Of a stretch of DNA of 64,000 bases, positions 1 through 9,774 are shown in pieces (position 1 is the stretch's first letter; each line of letters begins with the position of its first letter). The translations under genes and the position numbers were made by a program. The DNA lies in NCBI GenBank assembly GCA_022605955.1, contig JAKCOZ010000032.1, positions 6,820,001 to 6,884,000 of the forward strand. The letters are read 5' to 3'. The notes beneath the pieces were generated by a model. That model did not search any database, was not told where the DNA came from, and saw only the letters and a program-made list of their open reading frames with translations. This stretch comes from Rallus limicola. Lineage: Eukaryota > Chordata > Aves > Gruiformes > Rallidae.

Positions 1-773
1 GAGATAATATAGGCTTGGATTTTCACATGTTATCACAATGGTGTGTATGACATTAAACTAAGACACTTCATATAGACATAAAACAAGTGGCAGAATGCTG
101 AGCAAACTATAAACATAAACCAAATCTTTTAGCACCGTATTGCCTTACACACCAATTCTATGAGTTAGATACCATCCCCCTCAAGTATTCCTTACTCAAG
201 TCACAGGAACTGCTACCACTTCTTCCAAAGTGGAAGATGAATCCAGTACATCTATCCCTTTCAGAAAGGATACTCACTACCAACTGCATTCCCAGTCATA
301 AGTGGGTTTGGGAGGAAAAAATTAAAGGTCATTTCCTGATTTTTTGGCCCCAGTCTTTAATAGAAGTCATAACTTTATGAAGTTGTAGTCTGTAGAGCTT
401 TGCTGCTGATCTTGCTCCCTACGATATTACACTTGCTGCCTTGGAAATTAGCAAGATCTTGTTTTGGATAATGAACAGATTTGTTTTTCAAGAAAGAGGA
501 GTCTTTAGCAGTGTAAAAACCATGCCTTTCCAAAAGGGTAAGCATTATAAGGAAACAGAGACTGAGAGAAATATGCAACAAACACTGCTGGGCTCTAAGT
601 GAAGTCTGCAAAACTACAAGTGTAGCAGCTTCTCAGTTCTCCTCCGAGGCACCAAGATCTGAGTCAGACTAACTGCCCATTTAGTTCAGTACAACTGTCT
701 AACTGCCCCGTACAACTGTCTAAACAGAAATGTTTGTCAAAGTTCCACTGGCTGACCAATCAGAATCACTTAC
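1..773. other. AT-rich non-coding sequence, no gene recognised
   Basis: No repeat, RNA gene or convincing exon was recognised here. Short open frames occur on both strands, including a minus-strand frame at 375-611 with a hydrophobic stretch, but none resembles a known protein or is bounded by strong splice sites. If the minus-strand gene proposed from 774-852 and the CpG island is real, this block is the start of its next intron. Confidence 0.5.
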
Positions 774-852
774 CTGCACAAAGTTCTCCTCAGAATAGCA
801 TAGTGGTATAGATGTCTCTTGATCACCTGTCTTCCCATGCAGGGGCTTGGAC
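774..852 (-). CDS. Candidate internal exon of a minus-strand gene (79 nt), product unknown
   Basis: Read on the minus strand, a long pyrimidine tract ending in CTTTCAG immediately precedes the segment. The segment ends in TTTGTGCAG followed by GTAAGTGATT, an almost ideal vertebrate donor. This is the best acceptor-donor pair seen in the window. The length, 79 nt, is not a multiple of three. Of the three frames, one has an in-frame TGA after nine codons. The other two are open: one contains GDQETSIPLCYSEENFVQ, the other MGRQVIKRHLYHYAILRRTL beginning at an internal ATG. Neither peptide is recognised, so coding status is uncertain and it could be a 5' untranslated exon. A CpG island lies about 3.7 kb upstream on the same strand, as expected for a first exon. 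Further exons would lie left of the window. A chance pair of good splice sites is the main alternative. Confidence 0.4.
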
Positions 853-3800
853 CTGAAAGCAGAGGGGGGGAAAAAAAGCTGCGTTTAAAAATCATAGCTG
901 TAAGACCAGAGGGGTTATATGCACTGCAGTGTTTCTCTGCTGACTTAAGCCACCAGAATCCTTGGACCCTCAGCTCTGCAGCTCTCGCTTCCACTTCCGT
1001 ATCAGAGGAAAGAAGTTAACTTTTCATTCTGGACTCTCCTCTCTGTTCTTATTCAACAACCAGGGACCATTTTTTCCCCTTCCTCTGCCATTTCCCCTTG
1101 CTGTCCCCACCCATTGTTTTTTATTCAGATGTTTCCCTGTTTTGAAGCTTCTCTCACCTGTGTCACACAACTGCTCCACATGCACCCGGTGCCTCTCAAA
1201 GCAGCTGTTTCTGACCAACTGCTTGGTCACAGCTGAAGGAAAGAATTACATTCACATTAAGCCTTTTTAGCTGCTGCCAAATTACTGGTGGCTCCCATAC
1301 TAAGACAGTCTGCATTGTGTTCCTAGTGCAAAATCAGGTTAGATTTGGGCCTCACCCCTGTGGCAGGCTGGAATACAGGCTGCTTTTTCTCTTTTCCATT
1401 GCTGTACACATCACGATGACACAAAGCACTACTTTCGGTGCACCTCCGTGTCCAGAACCTTGCCTGCAACAGCTGGTGCACAAGTAGTTTCTCAGATGGA
1501 CAGTTTAAGACAGATGTTTAGGATGCTCAGGAGTTGCATTCTAACTCATTCTTCAAAATTCCTATCAACTTTCATTCTTCAACCCTTGACACAAAAAGGT
1601 TTCACCAAGGCTGCCAAGTTGAAAGGATGCAAATCCCATATTGCAATATTTTTTGCTGAGATCTTCCCATTCATAATTATGATAAAGATTTGTTTAAATT
1701 CTTCTAATAGACACCTGCACTTTATTACACATGGCTCCTTTTGAAAAAGTTTTTGAGACAGCACAGCCAGTTTTAGGTTTTCCTGAAGTGTCTGAACTCT
1801 GTAGTACTCATTCAGCCAAAACCCATCACTGAGAGTAGGTTAATGATGCTTCCAAGAATATCTGAACAACTCTAATCCAGATTACACACCTGCTAGCAGC
1901 CAACATGCATTTCTGCCAGCCTCTTCTAGAGCTCCTGTGGCAGCTGGGCTTTTCTGCATGTTCAAGAAGCAGAGGAAGAGTTAGCGGCACTTTTAAGGAC
2001 TATCAAAGACTCTTACATCTCAAGACTTCTTAAGACACTCATGTTTTCAAGAGCACTCTGGGAGGTGAGTGTTAAACAGTCACGAGGTCTCGGGTTCCTT
2101 TGGCATCTCCAGCAATGCTGATTTAGAAATGGTCACAGGACCTAGCACTTGCAGAATATGCTCATGTCACTGGAACTGCCCAGGCAGCCTAAGGGCTCCC
2201 TGCAGACAATAGGATATACCTGGCAACTTCTGCAACACTGCACAACACTGACGTTTTAATCCAAATGTGACGCTCACAGGGCAGGCAGATGAAGTTTAAG
2301 ATGTCTTGAGTCATGTCTGCCTCTGCTTTATGTGATGGGGTAATACAGCAGGCACAAAAGAGGACTTTTCTTCTGCTCAATAGGTTGTAGAGCACAATTC
2401 AAAACAGTCTTGAGGCCAGAGTACACACAACCAGTCTGCCTAAGGATAACAACAAAAGAAAACACATATCACCTAAAGCCACAACATGTGTTTCCTAATC
2501 AAGTTTTGTTGGAAATGACAGTGGATGACCCAAGAATCTTACTTTCAAGTATGAAAGTTGTAGATATTTATGAAACTGCAGATCATCAACAGACCCTCCA
2601 AAAATTAAGAAAAAAATATAATAGGCAATAGATTTCTTTGAGACAAAGAAAATTTCATCCTTCAAAGAATGGCCTTCAAAACAAAACAACAAACCATGAA
2701 GATTATCTGCTGAAAATATAGTTCTTCTAAACTGCGTTGTACTCACTACAGAAGTGACTTAATTTTTCTTCTCTTTCAGAAAACTGAGCAGCTTTCCACA
2801 TATCAGCATGTTAAACAGAATCTGAACACAAAGAATTTTAAATAATTAAGGGAAATGATCCGATATAGAAAATACCCAAGCCAGTGCTGGAAATAATACC
2901 CCTTTGGAGCAGGTCTTTTTCTGGGGGTTCTCCCAGATCCTTCTAGTGAGACAAACGTAATAATAAAATTATAATTTTGGGTGTTGTCACACTAATTGTA
3001 GCAAATTACGTGCTTTAAGAAATGTCTACAAGAAGCTGATGCTAGCAGAGTCACATTCCATAAAACCAAAACAAAAGCACAGTTATTAAAAACCACACAG
3101 CACTGAGGCAATGATGAACCCCTACAGAGGAAAAGAAGGCGTGAAGTGATTCTTCTGATATTGCAGGAAGTACAACAGAGAATACAACCAGGCTAATCGG
3201 TATTGCTTCTTAAATATTCCACTAGCAGTTCCATTAAGTAAACCTTGAACAGGACCGCTAAAGCAGTAAAACACTGTTAGTACCACAGCTATTGATGAAA
3301 TAAGCTGTTATTATCCCCCAGTCTCGGAGTGTTTTTCTGTTTTAAGAATATATTCATATCAGCATAAAGACACATTTAATATCACAGCCACCTAACCTGA
3401 ACTATGGAAATTATCACATACTATTCTAATTACCCTAAGATCATCATCTATTCCTTGGGAGAAATGCAGTTTTAAATACCTTGCATCTTGAAAACCTCTT
3501 TTCCTTACATACACTCTTAGTTTCTGATACTGAGCAACAGTAGAAAAGCATTACCTAAATGTGACTAGTGAGAGCACAATGATGAAAGGTAAGAATTTTT
3601 ATACCCTAGGTCATTAACGACAAAGGTTATGTACCTCGCATGAAAATTAACAACCAATCTATTAGACAGACAAACGGAACCTGATTATAAACCCTTATAT
3701 TATCCGATTCAAAAAGTGTTCTCAAAAACACACAAAACCGTTTCTGAGTAACAGTGGAAAAATGCATTCCACAAAGCAGACCTTATAATACCCTAGCATA

Positions 3801-4260
3801 TATATAACATAACAGTTCAGATAAGCAACTCAATCCTGTTTGGTTTATAACCACAGCTTACATCCCCTGAAACAGAGAAGCCTTTATCAAAGTTTTTCAA
3901 TATTATATCCAGCTTCTAAACTGGAGGAGAACAAGAGAAATATGTGAAGTACTTGAAGAGTACACAAAGAAGAAAATTAAAACCACAAAGTCCAATTCCT
4001 GTTCAGGAGTACCATGCAACGCCATTCGTGGGAATTACAATATAAAGTATCTTCTCTTTATAAGTCTAAATTACAAGAAATTTGACAAGAGTTTTCTACT
4101 ATTTGGTGAATTATGTACCTGCAGCACTACTACACAAAGGATAAGAAATAATTTTATGCAAGAAAAAGGTCTAACATTTTCAATGACTGTTATTAACATT
4201 TTTGATTATTTCTTCCTTGTCATTAAGAACGCCCTTGTAGAAATATTTTTTCGTTCTGGG
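853..4260. other. AT-rich non-coding sequence, probably the first intron if the minus-strand gene is real
   Basis: No transposon or RNA gene was recognised. The short open frames at 2410-2631 (plus) and 2189-2395 (minus) match nothing known. A good plus-strand acceptor-like tract ends near 2780 but has no matching donor. CpG content is low until about 4.3 kb. Confidence 0.45.
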
Positions 4261-4339
4261 TACTGAACCAATCCCCTCCCAGTTACTTCCACTGCCTCCA
4301 AATACAGTATTTTCTCCCCACCCGAAGTAGAGGTGCTGA

Positions 4340-5200
4340 GGAGCACTCCCTGTAACAGCTATCCTACCTCCACCGCCATCTCACCCTCCCAAAACACTTC
4401 CAAAACCGCTGTTTACCCACCGAGCTTCATCCATTAATGAGAGCCCCAATTCGGGAACGGTAACTACTGCGGTAAGCAGACAAAACATGTCACCCCTCTG
4501 TGATACCAACGGCGGTTTGCCTCCTGAAGGCTCAGAGCACACAGGAGACAGGGCAGACAGCTACCCCTCAAAGGCGACCCCTTGGCTTGCTCCCGCCACG
4601 CTCTCCCACCAGCTCACAGGCTTATGCGGCGCCCGGTGAAACCCGAAGGCGGTAACCACGAAGGTCTCTCCTCCACCCCTTCCAAAGGCGAGAGCGCACC
4701 GGGAGCCACGGGCGGGCGGGGGGGGGGGGGGGGGGTCCTCGCCGCTCCGGGGCTCTCAGAGCCTGGCCCCGCCTGTGGAGAGGCCAGCGCGCGCCAAAGA
4801 GCCATTAATGTCTGTTGTTTGACACCGGCTACCGCGAGGGAGCCGGCCTCGCGACGAAGGCGCGGGCGCAGAGGCAGGTGGGGCGCGAGCCGAGCCCGCG
4901 ATAGATGCCTTCGGGAGAAGCGCACCTGCCCGCCGCCGCCGCGCGCATCCCTCTGGCACCTGGCGAGCAGGCGCCGCGCGGGTGGCTGCTCCCTGCTCCG
5001 GGCAGCCCGCGGCCAGGCCGGCGCCTGAGGCCGTCATGTGGGTCACACACGTTAACTGCCCTCCCAGCTGCTACGGCTGCGGAGCCCGCAAGACTGCCTG
5101 ACACCAATCTGCACAGGAACGGACCTGCGCCTACTCCTGGCCCCAGGCGCCGGCGCAGAACCGGCCGGCCTCTTGAATGCCAACCCCTAGCAGCTGCTTC
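4340..5200. promoter_or_regulatory. CpG island, probable promoter
   Basis: GC content and CpG frequency rise sharply between about 4.5 and 5.2 kb, in contrast to nearly everything else in the window. The core holds an E2F-like GCGCGCCAAA at 4789-4798, followed by an AT-rich island containing CATTAATG, and an 18-nt G run at 4718-4735. In vertebrates such islands usually mark promoters. Several long overlapping open frames here (for example 4582-5028 plus and 4756-5046 minus) are GC-rich artefacts rich in Ala, Arg, Pro and Gly. The direction of transcription is unresolved. Minus-strand donor-like sites include GGGCAG/GTGCGC near 4926 and a short ATG GCG GTG GAG followed by GTAGGA at 4366-4379, but the latter would read into a stop in the 774-852 exon. 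The minus direction is favoured only because of that exon. Confidence 0.75.
4718..4735 (+). repeat. Poly-G run, 18 nt
   Basis: Eighteen consecutive G bases sit inside the CpG island. Such tracts can form G-quadruplexes and are prone to length errors in sequencing, so the exact length is uncertain. Confidence 0.9.
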
Positions 5201-5230
5201 CCAATTGAAACTTTACCCTATCCCAAAAAT

Positions 5231-5755
5231 CCTAAAGAAATAGGATCTCGGGGGTCATGGGAGGTCTCAGGGGTCGCTCAACCTCAAGCAGCCCCTGCTG
5301 TGCTCCAGGCCCAGGTCACTGCAGCTGGGGGGAACCAGGGCGGCACCACTACAGACCAGTATGGACCAGTATGGCCCCCCAGTGCCTCCTAGTTACCTCC
5401 CAGTCCTTTCCTCTCATGTGCAAGGGGGAGGGGCAGCTGCCAGCTATGCCTGGGGATGAGGCGAAGGGGGGGGGGGGGGGGGGGGGGGGGGGCAGGAGTC
5501 AGGATTTTGGTGACTTGCAAACTGTTTACTGCCTCACACCCCTTCTGTTTTTCCCAGCCCTGCAGGCTCCTGCCCCAGCTACAGGACACTGTACATAGCT
5601 GTCCACAATGTGGCTGGGCTAACTATACAGCTGGGGGGAACCAAGGCTACCTCTACCGTGCAGGAAAATTCCAGCAACTATTTCCTTGTGTAGAGCATGT
5701 AATTACAGCGAAATGATAAATGGAGACAATTTTGGACCAAATATTGGATGATACA
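5231..5755. other. G-rich CpG-island shore with a spaced direct repeat
   Basis: No gene was recognised. A 20-bp block CAGCTGGGGGGAACCAGGGC at 5322-5341 recurs with one mismatch at 5628-5647, in the same orientation and 306 bp away. Between them lie an 11-bp tandem pair (GACCAGTATG units near 5355-5379) and a 27-nt G run. Moderately long frames across this block depend on the G run and are not credible coding sequence. Confidence 0.5.
5466..5492 (+). repeat. Poly-G run, 27 nt
   Basis: Twenty-seven consecutive G bases, the longest homopolymer in the window, lie in the shore of the CpG island. The tract has quadruplex potential and is a likely site of length polymorphism or sequencing error. 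Confidence 0.9.
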
Positions 5756-6003
5756 TGTCGGCAGCTAGGGCCTGGCGGTCGGAAGATGCTGTACGGAAAG
5801 GCAGGGCCCCTCTCTGAATAGCCAATAGCATTTAGTCTATGACGTAAGCAGACGGAAGTGACATTGTAAACCTAAGCTATATGATGCTGTTTCACGTGTC
5901 AATAAACGCCATTTGCCATCCACCACGAGCAATGACCCGAGCGGCCAAGGGGGAGCCGTCGGGCCGTTCCTGAGAAGGGCCGCCATGCCATCTGAAGGCA
6001 ACA
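5756..6003 (+). mobile_element. Solo LTR of an avian alpharetrovirus-like endogenous retrovirus
   Basis: The 248-bp element begins TGTCGG and ends GGCAACA, giving TGT/ACA terminal inverted repeats. It is flanked by the exact 6-bp duplication GATACA (5750-5755 and 6004-6009). A 6-bp duplication is characteristic of avian leukosis/sarcoma-type integrases. The segment AATAAACGCCATTTG at 5901-5915, followed by CCATCCACCAC, closely resembles the R/U5 region of that group, placing the polyadenylation signal at 5901 and the sense strand as plus. A TATA-like GCTATATGATG at about 5875 and an E-box CACGTG at about 5894 lie upstream. No internal retroviral sequence is present on either side, so this is a solo LTR left by LTR-LTR recombination. 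At 248 bp it is somewhat shorter than typical exogenous LTRs of the group. It lies roughly 0.6 kb from the CpG island edge. Confidence 0.85.
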
Positions 6004-8738
6004 GATACAATCACAACACGTGGAATTTTCAGTTGTTGATGGTTTGAGTAGAAATCTCTGTGGAAAAGAGAAAAAGACAGATGACAACTGGCAATGCCAA
6101 TCTTCATCAATTGGTGGCAACAACTGGCATGTTGCATGCCAGCAAGCTCCTCTCCCAGCAGCTCGTTCATCTCACTCCTGCTCGGGCTCAACATGGAGCA
6201 CAGGTAATTTCAGCACAGCTGGAATAATAATGAAGACTGTGGTGCTATTTATAGGCTCCTAATGACATTATCGCATCCAATTTCCCTCCAATATTTCATG
6301 GCCATCAAGCACATAATAAAACTAAAAGAGAATGGCCCAGTTCCCTACAAGGATTTAGAAAGTATTTAAGGGCTACAAAGATTCTTCTGATCCAATAAGG
6401 AAATCATTAACTGCCACCTCCTACTCCCCTTGAATCCAAAGGAGCAGCCACATGACTTCAAGATGCTTAAATCCTGATGTTGCTGTCTTACTTCAAAGGC
6501 TTTGCACATGCATTAAAAGCTCCCCAGATGGTTCTGCTCCCACCCATGCTCAGAGGTTATGTCATCTCGTGAGCTGAGCAGTCCACCATCGAATTTTTTG
6601 GGTCAGAGGGTTTATGCATTAGCAGTCCCTGCAGCAACGAATAACCCCTGCTGATGCTCCCTAACTAGCTCAGAAGCATCCTGCCCAAGCTTTTACCCCA
6701 GCCAAACACAACTTCCTATGTAAATCTCCTGTGTTAAAGCAGGGAAATGTCTTTTTCTGAGGCTTCATCATTTCAGGTAAACATACCATCAACTACATGC
6801 ATGACAGAATTCCCTTTCTAAATACAGGTAGAAAAACATGGAAAAATTCCTTAAGAACAGAAAACAATGCAAGCACAAAATCAGCATTACTTTGGTGGAC
6901 TCAGACTAAATGTTTTTATGTATATTCAACTCTTGGCCTCTAAAAACTCTTTAGAATAAACTCAGTCACATAAATAGAATAATACAATTTTATACCTGTA
7001 AGAAAAAATAAAACAATAACAAAAGATAACTCTGTCTTATTTCAACTGCAATTTCTTGCTTACTGTTCCTATTATAGAACCTCTCTGAGGTAATTAAAAT
7101 CCACCTGTCTTGAATATTTTTTCCCCAAAATAGACTGTTAGATATAATTAAAAATTTCTAACTGCTGAGGATCGCTTTAGAATGTTTTTACATATGCCAA
7201 GTACTGTTCTCTCTTTCTTGTTAGAGAAATAACGTCTGCTAAGTTCACTAAGTTTAGATGTTTGGATGGTTTAGTGAGAGATGGAAGAGGATATCATTTC
7301 CAAGTATCCTCTATAGTATTATAAAAATATTTTTCAGTCTAAGTAAACAACCAAGCCATACATTAATAATGTGCTTCAGTGCCAAAAGCTCTTTGCTGAT
7401 GCGCTGTCTTCTCTGTTACAACTGAGCAGACCAGCTTCCCGAGTTCTTGGGATACCTTCTAACGGATGTGAGAATTAATATTTTAAAAGTGCTCAGTGAA
7501 TCATCATCTCTGATTATATGAGATCAATCACAAGATACACCTCAGCAGATGGCTTTACTGTTTATAACCTGTGCAGACTTTTTGTGACTTTAAATTTTCT
7601 GAAAACCTTAAAACCAAGCAGTTCTGCAAGATCCCCAAATACAGGCAGTCTGTGCTGCCGCTGTGCAAAGCAGCCCGATTCCCCTTCGGTAGCAGCCCCA
7701 GAAACACCACTCCAACACAGAGAAATGAGAGACAGGCTTTTCAGCCTGGGGCTGGCTGCAGTCTTTGTATGCATGCTGCTCTGCTGGTTACCAGTGTGAA
7801 GAGGCAGACCCAGAACCTGCAACATGCTGAAGCATTCACACAAGTATCACTTGAACAAGTACAATTTAGAAAACCTTTTGTATCCATGGATTAATTGGAG
7901 TAATTTCTTACTCGCCTTTTGCTATTGCTTTATAGTTCTGATTCTCTCCTATAGATTTTTACACCCTTGAAATCAAACTGACATCAAGAAACAGCTCCAG
8001 GGCCAGCGTTAGATACTAAGCTGCAACAAATCAACATGTCTTAACTTTAAACAAAATTCTATCTATGAAAGAAACACGTTAATCACCATGCTGAAAATCC
8101 AATTGCTGTGTCCCAGTCCCAGTGCAAGTAAATTTCCCACCCACCCAAGAGTCTACTATATTTCAATTAACTTCTTTCCATTGCTTTTACTCCTGCCTCC
8201 TCACGTCACTTTTTGTGTTTTCTTCTGCCAGCTCAATGCTGCTGTTTTTAAAATATCCGTAGATGGTGCAATGGTGTGCCACATAGCAGACCTCCTACCC
8301 AAAACATCTCCATTGAGACTCTAATTTCTCCAGAACACAGGACAAAACCATGTTTGCCAACCTCTATCACTTTGGCTACATGCTGCAGTGCTCGTGCTCA
8401 GGAAGAGTTTCCTCCAAAGCCTAACAGGAGCTTTTCCCAAGCAAGAAATTTTTAACCAGGCCATTTGTGAATTAAAGTGGCCAATAATAGACCTTTTAAA
8501 TTCCCACTTACTGTAATTGCTTGTTGCTACTAGCCCAGCCGAAATCAATATGATAACAACTAATTTAATTTGTATCGAAATAAAAACTGCCTTTCGGTCA
8601 TCAGTAATAAAAACACAGGCGGTGGAATAAACCAGTCCTCTGGCCAGCACCACATTTCTTTCCATCAACGTGTTCCCCGGCTGAATTCTGACCGCCAGCT
8701 ACGTGACCATGCAATGAAAGCCACCACACACCGCAGGC
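6004..8738. other. Non-coding sequence between two solo LTRs
   Basis: No repeat or gene was recognised in this 2.7-kb block. Moderately long frames at 7518-7799 and 7571-7894 (plus) and 8321-8668 (minus) have no recognisable domains or supporting splice sites. AT-rich stretches occur at 6900-7350. Confidence 0.5.
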
Positions 8739-9323
8739 TGTCCTGGTTTCAGTCAGGATAGAGTTAACTCCATTTGTAGCAGTGGATGGGATGCTGTGTT
8801 TGGGAGTTACAATGAAAGCAGTGCTGAGAACACCCTGATGTTTCTAGTTGCAGTCAGACAGTCAAAGCCAGGACAGGTGACCCAGATGGGCCAAAGAGAG
8901 TATTCCATGCCAATTACGTCCTGCCCAGGATAAAGGGGGCTGATGGGAGGAAGAGGAGGGGCGGTTCCGGGACGCGAGCGGCCGGGACGGTCGGGTCTTG
9001 GGGGACGGTCGGGTTCCAGGACGGCTCTGGGTGGTGCGGCCTGAGCTGTGTGGTTGGGTGAGAAACTGCATTGGGTATCAATAGTTTCATATTCTTTTGC
9101 TCTAAAGTCCTGTCAGCATTGTTATATTTGATCTTTCTGTTCTCTTAGTAAACTATCCTTATCCCAACCCACGGGCCTCTTAGTTTCTTGGGTTTGGAGT
9201 TATTTGCCCCTTCCTTTTCCCTTCCCTTGTTTCCCCCCCCCCTTTCCCTTTTCTCCTGCTCTTTTACTTTAAGGAGCAGGCAGCTGCGTGGACCTCAGCC
9301 CAAGCCGGGGTGAAACCACGACA
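8739..9323 (+). mobile_element. Solo LTR, TGTCCTGGTTT-type avian endogenous retrovirus
   Basis: The 585-bp element starts TGTCCTGGTTTCAG and ends GGGGTGAAACCACGACA. It is flanked by a perfect 5-bp duplication, CAGGC (8734-8738 and 9324-9328). These ends match a family very common in non-galliform birds (TguLTR5-like, name from memory). A 5-bp duplication fits an ERVL-type integrase, though other classes can also give 5 bp. The middle holds a CpG- and G-rich stretch (about 8930-9060) and the segment CTTAGTAAACTATCC (about 9147-9161), where related copies have a polyadenylation region. No internal gag or pol sequence adjoins it, so it is a solo LTR. The perfect duplication suggests a moderately young insertion. 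Confidence 0.88.
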
Positions 9324-9542
9324 CAGGCTCACCTAGCCCGGCTTAATGGTCATGTCACTACTGCTGCCTTTGCAACAGACACAGATTTTGCCTAACGCAC
9401 AAAGAAATCGGTGTCTTAATGTTCACATGAGTCCACAGGCCAAAACTCCCAGAGAACCACCCCCTTACGTAGGTGACATTGGCTCCAGAGGGACATGACC
9501 TGAAACAGTAGCACAGAGTAGAGAGTGGAAGATCTTTTCCAG
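9324..9542. other. Short non-coding spacer after the LTR
   Basis: Nothing was recognised apart from the target-site duplication at its left edge. Confidence 0.5.
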
Positions 9543-9774
9543 GTAAAGAAGGTCCCAGAAGTTCTCAGGAGCATAATGGTCCTGGGCGAGAACTGTCATG
9601 AACAAACCCTGCTTTCACTAAACATCATAAAGGCCTTTGCCCAGCTTGAGAATAAAAAGCTGTGGATGTGGCTCTATTGTCTAAGGATTCATCTTCAAAG
9701 AGCTGAAATGCTGATGTCAATCTCAGCAGAACATGAAAATAGCAACACCTGCCGTTGCTGCGGCCACTGGAAAG
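9543..9774 (+). other. Weak candidate plus-strand exon, unknown product
   Basis: The segment is preceded by TCTTTTCCAG and followed by GAAAG/GTAATT, so it could be spliced as a 232-nt exon. It is open in one frame throughout (about 77 codons, within a longer frame 9525-9782). The predicted peptide has no recognisable domain. The pyrimidine tract is short, no matching neighbouring exons were found, and AT-poor composition alone could keep the frame open. A non-coding RNA exon or pure chance are equally good explanations. Confidence 0.12.

Noticed and set aside
4366..4379. Minus-strand ATG GCG GTG GAG followed by GTAGGA as a first coding exon
   Set aside because: The start context is good but joining it directly to the 774-852 exon gives a stop within nine codons. 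There is no independent support.
4582..5243. Several overlapping frames of 90-148 codons in the CpG island
   Set aside because: GC-rich DNA has few stop codons; the peptides are Ala/Arg/Pro/Gly-rich with no domain, and they overlap on both strands.
5257..5716. Glycine-run frames across the 27-nt G tract
   Set aside because: They depend on the homopolymer, whose length is unreliable, and show no domain.
8321..8668. 115-codon minus-strand frame with hydrophobic stretch next to the LTR
   Set aside because: No resemblance to envelope or any other known protein, and no splice or promoter support.
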